Below, in pieces: positions 8,621-13,109 of a DNA stretch of 13,109 nt. The stretch lies in the NCBI GenBank assembly GCA_010015655.1, contig ML976822.1, forward strand, positions 1-13,109, written 5' to 3'. A program made the position numbers and the translations under genes. Source of the stretch: Bimuria novae-zelandiae CBS 107.79 (Eukaryota; Ascomycota; Dothideomycetes; Pleosporales; Didymosphaeriaceae). The number at the start of each line of letters is the position of its first letter. The stretch's first letter is position 1. The notes under the pieces were generated by a model. That model saw only the letters and a list, made by a program, of their open reading frames with translations. It did no database searches and was not told where the DNA came from.

Positions 8621-9111
8621 TAGAAGTTAGGAGGGAGCTCTTCCATAGCGGACTAAATAGTTAGGGTAAACTCAGCCAGGCCGTTCGGCCAAGAAGGCTA
8701 AGGCAGGTCCCCCTCTAATTCCTTTAAGGCGGCGCTCTTAACAGCGATTGCCTCCTTAGCACGCTTTACGTTTAACGCTAACTATTTAGCTAAATACTCC
8801 TTTTTTACACGCGCTATACGTATTACCTTAAATACTATATCTTACTCTTTTTACGCCTTTAAAATTTACGCATTTAATTTTTACTTCTTAGTAATTAAAT
8901 AAAAAAATTTATTATAAGTAATAGCTATATCGCACTTCGCGCCCCTCTTTAGGCATTTACTATATTTCTTTAAATAAACTAACACCTTATAGACCTATAA
9001 GTAGGTCTAGTAGCTAGAATACTTTAATACTATAACGCTTTTATATGCCTTAATAGTAGATATAAATTTATAATAATAATAATAAGTACTAGTTATTTAG
9101 TTAGTAGGCAT
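8593..9111 (-). pseudogene. Antisense reading frame between gypsy chromodomain and 3' LTR, Cys-rich plus coiled coil
   Basis: One minus-strand frame runs from an ATG (9111-9109) to a TAA (8595-8593), 172 codons. It is broken by eleven TAA/TAG codons that could be mutated Gln or Trp codons. Despite heavy damage it looks protein-like: KCLKRGAKCD (about 8954-8925) resembles the tail of a short Cys cluster whose other Cys may have become Tyr. A Lys/Glu/Ala-rich, probably coiled-coil helix follows (about 8890-8710), then PSWPNGLAEF and an acidic, Pro-containing C-terminus. It overlaps the pol 3' end tail to tail by about 28 bp and starts 38 bp from the 3' LTR, which could supply an antisense promoter. 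I recall similar Cys-plus-coiled-coil hypothetical proteins in fungal genomes, but cannot name a family. Function unknown. Confidence 0.5.
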
Positions 9112-9130
9112 GATTCTTCGCGGATAAAGA

Positions 9131-9148
9131 CTAAGAAGGGAGGGATAG
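9131..9148 (+). other. gypsy polypurine tract
   Basis: A purine-rich run (AAGAAGGGAGGGATAG) immediately precedes the TGTTAT start of the 3' LTR. This is where plus-strand DNA synthesis is primed during reverse transcription, and its position fixes the LTR start at 9149. Confidence 0.7.
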
Positions 9149-9261
9149 TGTTATAAACTAAAAGTAAAATAATAAAGAATAGGCGCTTATAAGGAAAAGA
9201 TAGCTAAAGGACAGGTTATAAGCACGCTAAAGAGCTAACTTTAGGGTTATATAACTACTTA
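9149..9261 (+). repeat. gypsy 3' LTR, left part
   Basis: The LTR begins TGTTATAAAC right after the polypurine tract and runs to the TA at which the Fot1-like element inserted. With the right part (11091-11402) it gives an LTR of 425 bp once the insertion and one TA are removed. No 5' LTR is available for comparison. Confidence 0.7.
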
Positions 9262-9310
9262 ACGTGTTCCACCAGTCATCCGCGCACACCAGTCATCCGC
9301 GCACCCCACC
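9262..9310 (+). repeat. Left terminal inverted repeat of the Fot1-like element
   Basis: The 49 bases, starting ACGTGTTCC, are an exact reverse complement of 11040-11088. Within it the 17-mer ACCAGTCATCCGCGCAC is present twice in direct tandem (9271-9287, 9288-9304). These iterations are candidate transposase-binding sites. Confidence 0.97.
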
Positions 9311-9389
9311 CAGACGCGCGACACCTCAACACCGATTACTCAACAACCAGAGGGTATTTCTGTATGCAACTTCATATATAGATAGCTAG

Positions 9390-11006
9390 CTACTTTCTAC
9401 ACTGGGTCATCTTGTGTCCTTGCTCATGGCACTTGCTACACGTTGGTGGTGCTCGCTGGCGACCTGGCGTAGACGCAGTTTGACCAGCCTCAACGAGAGC
9501 TTGATGGGCTGTAGCAGCCAGAGCACGGCCTTGCTCAGCCTGTAGAGCGCCTCCTCTAGCAATATACTGTCGCTGCCTACTCTGCCTTTGTCTACGGCGA
9601 TGGTTGGCTGCCCGTAGCTTCTTAACTTCCTCTGCTAAGAGAGTCGCTGAGTTCATCGCAAGCTGACAGCCTTTGACAAGCTGCCCAAGCATCTGGTGTG
9701 TAGGGCTCTGGGGCGGTCGTTGCAGACGATTACGTATAAGCATAGCCTGCTGCTCAACCTGAGTAGTAGTGTGAGGCGTCTCAGCTGTCCATGCTGGCTC
9801 AGCGCCCGTCTGTGGTGGTGACGGTGTCCTGACTATAGTCAGGCATGAGAGGACCCGATCTGGACAGGAAGGCACCAGCCCTGTCGCTTGAAAGCCAGCC
9901 TTAATGTTCTGCTCTGTAAAAACATCCTTACGTACACGTGGGTAGATTGACAGGAACTCTTCCTTGTCTACATGATAGACATGCTGTCTGGCTAGCTCAG
10001 TCACCTCATGTCCGTACGCTGTCTTGAGAGGTGAGAAACAGCCGACATCTAGAGGCTGCAGGAGGTGGCTCGTGTAGGCAGGCATACAGAGGCTGACGAT
10101 CCTGTGTGCCCTACAGTACTGATCGAACTCAGGGGTAGCGTGGCTGCTATGACCGTCCAAAATGAGTAGCCGCCACGTGCCTACTGTACGAGACTCTGTA
10201 TGTCGATTGAAGTGCTCTAGCCAGGCGAGCCCTAGGTTATCTGTCGTCCAGCCATTGTCGCTGACAGCCAGTACCCAGCCAGCGGGTAGGTTAGTGTACC
10301 AGCTGGCCTGGTGGAGCTTGCCAGGTAGGATGATGAAGGGTGGTATAGACCACCCAGCTGCGCAGACGGCTTCAATCGTCGTAACGTAGTCTCGATTGCC
10401 TGGCTGTATGTGTATAGCCCTGCCTATAGTGTCTGAGCTGGTCACTACTCTAGACGTAGAGGCGATCCCCATCATAAAACCTGTCTCGTCAAAGTTGTAG
10501 GTGTCTGTATCGAGTATGCCGTATGTCTGTCGCGTCTCCTCCACAAGCTTGTACCAGGCAGAGATCTTAACAGGATCCTCACAGCGCGCACGCTGACTTT
10601 GGAAGCTCCTAGTCCACTTGGTCTGTAGTTCTGGCTGAGCCTTGATGAAGCGTGATACCCAGTTCTTACCCACTGGCTGTGGGGCAGGGATCTGGCCGCG
10701 CGCAGCGAGTAGATGGTCGGCCATCCTCCGTACGTCAATGATGTAAGGTGGAAATCCACGTCGGTTGAGGTCTAGTATCCACTCTACTAGAGCCTGTTCC
10801 TCTGTAGGGTATAGCTTTCGTTTCTGGGCGTTGGCAACAGCCTGAGGGCGAGCACCTCTAGCGCGGTCGCGGATAGTTAATTCGGGGATATTGTACAGTC
10901 GCGCAGCCTGACGGCGACTTCTAACCTGCTTAGTCCGAATCGCCTGCATTGATAAAGCTAGTCTGCCTTCTTTCTGGAGTTGCTGGGTGTCCTGTGTGGC
11001 TGGCAT
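9390..11006 (-). CDS. Fot1/pogo-like DDE transposase with C-terminal zinc knuckle, 538 residues
   Basis: It catalyses cut-and-paste transposition of the surrounding element in the nucleus. Residues ~15-55 form a Psq-type helix-turn-helix (AARLYNIPELTIRDRARG). Residues ~65-140 are a CENP-B/Tc5-type DNA-binding domain (TEEQALVEWI, NWVSRFIKAQPEL). Residues ~165-375 are the DDE_1 catalytic domain with Asp173 (YNFDETGF), Asp284 (LLILDGHSSH) and Asp320 (LLQPLDVGCF). The last two are separated by 35 residues, as in Fot1/pogo (DD35D). A Gln/Arg-rich stretch (~468-480) precedes a CCHC zinc knuckle (Cys523, Cys526, His531, Cys536; positions 9440-9399), found in some fungal members. The length is typical of the family. 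The ATG lies 33 bp inside the right TIR, so the promoter probably overlaps the TIR. No introns, stops or RIP signs are seen. Likely functional, though untested. Confidence 0.96.
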   Translation of the reverse strand: MPATQDTQQLQKEGRLALSMQAIRTKQVRSRRQAARLYNIPELTIRDRARGARPQAVANAQKRKLYPTEEQALVEWILDLNRRGFPPYIIDVRRMADHLLAARGQIPAPQPVGKNWVSRFIKAQPELQTKWTRSFQSQRARCEDPVKISAWYKLVEETRQTYGILDTDTYNFDETGFMMGIASTSRVVTSSDTIGRAIHIQPGNRDYVTTIEAVCAAGWSIPPFIILPGKLHQASWYTNLPAGWVLAVSDNGWTTDNLGLAWLEHFNRHTESRTVGTWRLLILDGHSSHATPEFDQYCRAHRIVSLCMPAYTSHLLQPLDVGCFSPLKTAYGHEVTELARQHVYHVDKEEFLSIYPRVRKDVFTEQNIKAGFQATGLVPSCPDRVLSCLTIVRTPSPPQTGAEPAWTAETPHTTTQVEQQAMLIRNRLQRPPQSPTHQMLGQLVKGCQLAMNSATLLAEEVKKLRAANHRRRQRQSRQRQYIARGGALQAEQGRALAATAHQALVEAGQTASTPGRQRAPPTCSKCHEQGHKMTQCRK

Positions 11007-11039
11007 CGTGGGTGTTGTGTAGAGACGCGTCGTGATTTT

Positions 11040-11088
11040 GGTGGGGTGCGCGGATGACTGGTGTGCGCGGATGACTGGTGGAACACGT
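11040..11088 (-). repeat. Right terminal inverted repeat of the Fot1-like element
   Basis: Exact 49-bp inverted copy of 9262-9310, including the two tandem 17-bp units (11046-11079). It is only 33 bp upstream of the transposase start codon, so transposase binding here could repress its own gene. That is inference from the layout. Confidence 0.97.
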
Positions 11089-11090
11089 TA

Positions 11091-11167
11091 GTTAATTAGT
11101 AGTACTAAGTAACTAAGTAAGACACGTAACTACTTAGTTAATTAGTAGTACTAAGTAACTAAGCAAG
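11091..11167 (+). repeat. 46-bp tandem repeat in the gypsy LTR, first copy split by the Fot1-like element
   Basis: The first copy is 9253-9261 joined to 11091-11127; the second is 11128-11167. They are near-identical over 40 bp (AAGTAAG against AAGCAAG at the end). The second, uninterrupted copy contains a single TA where the first holds the transposon, so it serves as an internal picture of the empty target site. Confidence 0.85.
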
Positions 11168-11402
11168 TAAGTATATATGTAAAATAAATTTCCTTTATAC
11201 ACTCCTTATAGTTAACTTATATATCTTTTATACGAGTACGTTCTCCTATATAGACTAATAGTTATCTTATTTATTATAAGATTAAATTATCTAGCCTCGC
11301 GCTAAGTGTCGCATTAACTTATACTATTAAATAATCTATAAAGCACCACGATACCTTACCGCCCTAACCTGGATCGGAATAAGGTGTGAGAGCCTCATAA
11401 CA
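11091..11402 (+). repeat. gypsy 3' LTR, right part
   Basis: Continues the LTR after the Fot1-like insertion. It contains the second copy of a 46-bp repeat (from 11128) and a TTATATATC TATA-like box near 11217. It ends at 11402 in CTCATAACA, the inverted match of the TGTTAT start. Its last ~60 bp are less mutated than the rest. Confidence 0.65.
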
Positions 11403-12139
11403 GCAGGTATAATATTACTATCGCGGTATAGGTAGGCTAGGTTATATATTAAATAGTGTCTAACAGCGTAGTAGAACTTATTATGAAATATAAAGTAAGC
11501 TATTAATTTAGTAGTAGGTAGCGTATTAATAATAGTCTTATTAAAGTCCTTAGTAGGGATAGTCTACTAAAAAACTCTTTTTAATAAAACTATTAATAGT
11601 AATTTAAGCGTAGTTAGTCCTATTATAGGTATAATAACTAGCGGATTAGTTTAGATCTATATTATACTATTAATATAATAGACTTGTAGGACCTGTTTGC
11701 CTTTGCAGGTTAAGTATAAGTTATTTTTAATAGTACTTAACTTATAATAGTTACAGACGTACGCCTAGAAAAATAGGTAGGTTTAATAAAATTTACTAAA
11801 GTAGAGCGCGTTAGATAGTTTTATAATCTTTATAAAGCTATTAAGTAGTTAATAACGTAAATAATCTATTTTAACGCTATAAATAGGTAGCTTAAATTTA
11901 TTAGTAATTTTAATTATCCCGCGCCCTAGTAAGAGTGTTAAGAAATTATTAATATAGCTAGATATGTGTCTTAAAGCGCTAGTATTAAATAGCTAAAAAA
12001 AATAAGAATATTAAAGGGTTAATAAATAGAAATAGCGTAGGCACTTACGTTATTAACGGCGTAAATATATTTACTATTAGTATTTACTAATATTTTTAAT
12101 AGCTCTAGTAAGGAGGGAGGTATAATTAAGTTAATAATT
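11403..12139 (-). pseudogene. copia-3 protease/pre-integrase region remnant
   Basis: Two minus-strand frames carry weak coding signal: one for about 60 codons after gag (SKYIYAVNNVSAYAIS), then a second from about 11940 with long runs between TAG/TAA codons (RGIIKITNKFKLPIYSVKID, AYVCNYYKLSTIKNNLYL). By position this should be the protease and the start of the pre-integrase domain. No active-site motif survives, so the assignment is by order only. A frameshift separates the two parts. Confidence 0.4.
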
Positions 12140-12738
12140 AAGTAGGCAGTAAAAGCGTGTACTTTATTATTATTATTTTTTAAGTTACTAGTAGATTTAA
12201 CAGCCTTAGCTAAATTACCTTTTTATTATTTACTACTAGATGTTTTCCCTTTTAGCGGTGTATTCTTCTTTTACTATTATTGTTTCTTGTGCTTGCAGAG
12301 CCTCTCGCAGTTGGTGTATATATGGCCGATAAACGTAAGTTTGTGTTTCCGGCACCAGGTGCACTCGTTAGTAGTAGCGGTAAAAGGTTTAGTTAAGAAA
12401 GACTTTCCGCCGCGTGCTAAGTAGGCAACAGTTTATCGCGCTATATACGCTATAGATAAATTAATAGTATCTAAACTATATTTTTTACTAATATCTAGTA
12501 TCTTAGGTTTAATATCCTAGAACGTAGTACGCTAGCGAGTAGCTAGGTTATTAATTATATTATCTATTATATCTAGTAGGGTAGCTAGAAAGAAGGAGCT
12601 CTTAATATTATTATTATTAAATATAGCCTTTATAGTAATTACTATAGGCTATATAGATAATATATAACGCTTAAAAATACGTATTTAACGCTAGTAAAAC
12701 TTATCTAAGTAAAAGCGCAGGTTATTACTACCTTAAAC
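12140..12738 (-). pseudogene. gag: copia-3 gag remnant with intact CCHC knuckle
   Basis: A minus-strand frame of about 190 codons has stops at likely Gln positions. It includes SSFFLATLLDIIDNIINNLA, AYLARGGKSFLTKPF and a zinc knuckle of the form C-x2-C-x9-H-x4-C (CTWC...GHIYTNC, 12363-12307). A Lys/Ser/Asn-rich tail follows, as at the C-terminus of fungal copia Gag proteins. The N-terminal part is missing at the 12739 boundary. The knuckle region (about 12285-12400) keeps CpA/TpG dinucleotides while both sides are depleted. It is a pseudogene because of many in-frame stops. Confidence 0.6.
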
Positions 12739-13029
12739 AATCCGACGGCATTTTGGCTGCCAATTTCGGGTGCCCGTGCTGCCGTTTTCTGACGCTGACT
12801 TGCCACTAAACCTCCCTACTCATGCGCCGAACAGCTCGGGCGCACGTGCTCTCCGGATTACCCACTTCAGCTAGCGTGGTCGCGCTACTACCCCAATTTC
12901 GAGGAAGCTCAGCAGCAGAGGTCTCGGCACGCATTCACAATCCAACGGCGCCCAGATCACATTACATCCTGCGTTTCAAGACACCACGCGCTCTCCTTTC
13001 CCTCGCACGGATACCTCATCGCCATCGCC
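12739..13029 (+). promoter_or_regulatory. Unmutated GC-rich flank, possible host gene promoter and 5' UTR
   Basis: The composition switches sharply at about 12739 from RIP-saturated to balanced, CpG/CpA-rich sequence. Pyrimidine-rich stretches just upstream of the ATG at 13030 (CGCTCTCCTTTCCCTCGCAC near 12989) resemble fungal promoter CT tracts. No TATA box or repeat was recognised. It is a promoter only if the downstream gene is real. Confidence 0.35.
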
Positions 13030-13097
13030 ATGGCACTCTCGTCCGGGCTCTCGCCCAAGCGGCGGATTGCGGCACCCCTGCTGCCAGGAACGCGAGG
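13030..13097 (+). CDS. Possible first exon of a host gene, running off the right edge
   Basis: An ATG in good context (GCCATGG) opens a frame reading MALSSGLSPKRRIAAPLLPG and three further residues. It then meets TAA within GGGTAAGG. That sequence is also a good fungal 5' splice donor (GTAAGG, GT at 13098-13099), so the TAA may be the start of an intron. No signal peptide or domain is visible in 22 residues. The alternative is a short chance frame; the sequence ends too soon to decide. Confidence 0.3.
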
Positions 13098-13109
13098 GTA
13101 AGGCGCAGC

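Larger units (their letters stand above)
9262..11088 (-). mobile_element. Fot1/pogo-type (Tc1/mariner superfamily) DNA transposon, apparently intact
   Basis: The element is 1827 bp with perfect 49-bp terminal inverted repeats (9262-9310 and 11040-11088). It is flanked by a TA duplication (9260-9261 and 11089-11090) and carries one complete transposase gene on the minus strand. Size, TA target, TIR length and transposase type match fungal Fot1-like elements. It shows no RIP-type damage and is GC-rich compared with the AT-rich LTR around it, so it inserted after the gypsy was mutated. All parts needed for autonomous transposition appear present. Confidence 0.95.
5461..11402 (+). mobile_element. 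Ty3/gypsy chromovirus remnant, 5'-truncated, with 3' LTR split by a Fot1-like element
   Basis: The plus-strand order is RT, RNase H, integrase, chromodomain, polypurine tract, 3' LTR. RT before integrase identifies Ty3/gypsy, and a C-terminal chromodomain identifies the chromovirus branch. Gag, protease and 5' LTR are absent from the window, either lost or moved away by the copia-1 insertion at the left. RIP-type damage is close to saturation. The right end at 11402 is set by ATAACA, the inverted match of the LTR start TGTTAT. Bases 11403-11407 (GCAGG) would be the target duplication, untestable here. Confidence 0.8.
11403..12738 (-). mobile_element. Third retroelement remnant (copia-3, probable Ty1/copia), saturated with RIP
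   Basis: It reads on the minus strand from 12738 downward: gag with a zinc knuckle, then a protease-region segment, ending where the gypsy LTR abuts at 11402/11403. No LTR is seen at the right end, where it meets unmutated DNA at about 12739, so it is 5'-truncated or the boundary is an old deletion. Its continuation should lie beyond the 5' end of the gypsy, outside the window. RT is not present, so the copia assignment rests on the gag pattern. Confidence 0.6.

Noticed and set aside
10162..10759. Additional open frames on both strands inside the transposase gene
   Set aside because: They overlap the well-supported 538-residue transposase frame in other frames and have no recognisable domain.
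11390..11402. GCCTCATAAC at the gypsy LTR end resembles the initiator tRNA-Met anticodon arm
   Set aside because: It fits better as the LTR terminus (inverted match of TGTTAT). No tRNA cloverleaf can be drawn around it.
1218..12745. Shared 11-mer AAACAATCCGA at 1218-1228 and 12735-12745, resembling a pair of target duplications
   Set aside because: The sequence between does not begin or end like one element, and the left copy lies in a nested LTR end. Most likely coincidence.
1..13109. CRISPR arrays, rRNA, tRNA genes or bacterial operon signals
   Set aside because: None found. The repeats present are LTR, TIR or minisatellite types, and the content is fungal and transposon-derived.

Overview
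The window looks like a transposon-rich, AT-rich block from the genome of a filamentous ascomycete (Pezizomycotina). Most of it is old LTR-retrotransposon sequence damaged in the way repeat-induced point mutation (RIP) damages DNA. CpA/TpG dinucleotides are largely converted to TpA, stop codons fall where Gln (CAG/CAA) or Trp (TGG) codons would be expected, and Asp/Cys catalytic codons have become Asn/Tyr. I cannot name the species.

Layout, left to right. 1-363 is a less damaged flank holding at most a fragment of a coding sequence. About 364-1222 is the 5' end (LTR, primer-binding site, gag) of a Ty1/copia element on the minus strand (copia-2). It sits inside the reverse transcriptase (RT) region of a second minus-strand Ty1/copia element (copia-1, about 1223-5321), which runs 5' LTR, primer site, repeat-rich leader, gag, protease, integrase, RT. 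About 5322/5461-11402 is the 3' part of a plus-strand Ty3/gypsy chromovirus: RT, RNase H, integrase, chromodomain, an antisense reading frame, polypurine tract and 3' LTR. Its 3' LTR is split by an apparently intact Fot1/pogo-type DNA transposon (9262-11088) with perfect 49-bp terminal inverted repeats, a TA target duplication and a complete 538-residue transposase on the minus strand. 11403-12738 is a third, heavily mutated minus-strand remnant, probably Ty1/copia (gag and protease region), cut by the gypsy LTR. From about 12739 the sequence becomes GC-rich and unmutated. It may be the promoter and first exon of a host gene running off the right edge.

Relative history from nesting and mutation load: copia-3 and the gypsy are oldest and nearly saturated with RIP-type changes. 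Copia-1 is more lightly mutated, copia-2 lies inside it, and the Fot1-like element shows no visible damage and is probably the youngest. The only gene likely to make a functional product in full is the Fot1-like transposase. The most unusual items are the antisense frame at the gypsy 3' end, the empty insertion site preserved in a tandem repeat next to the Fot1-like insertion, and the tandem 17-bp repeats within its termini.
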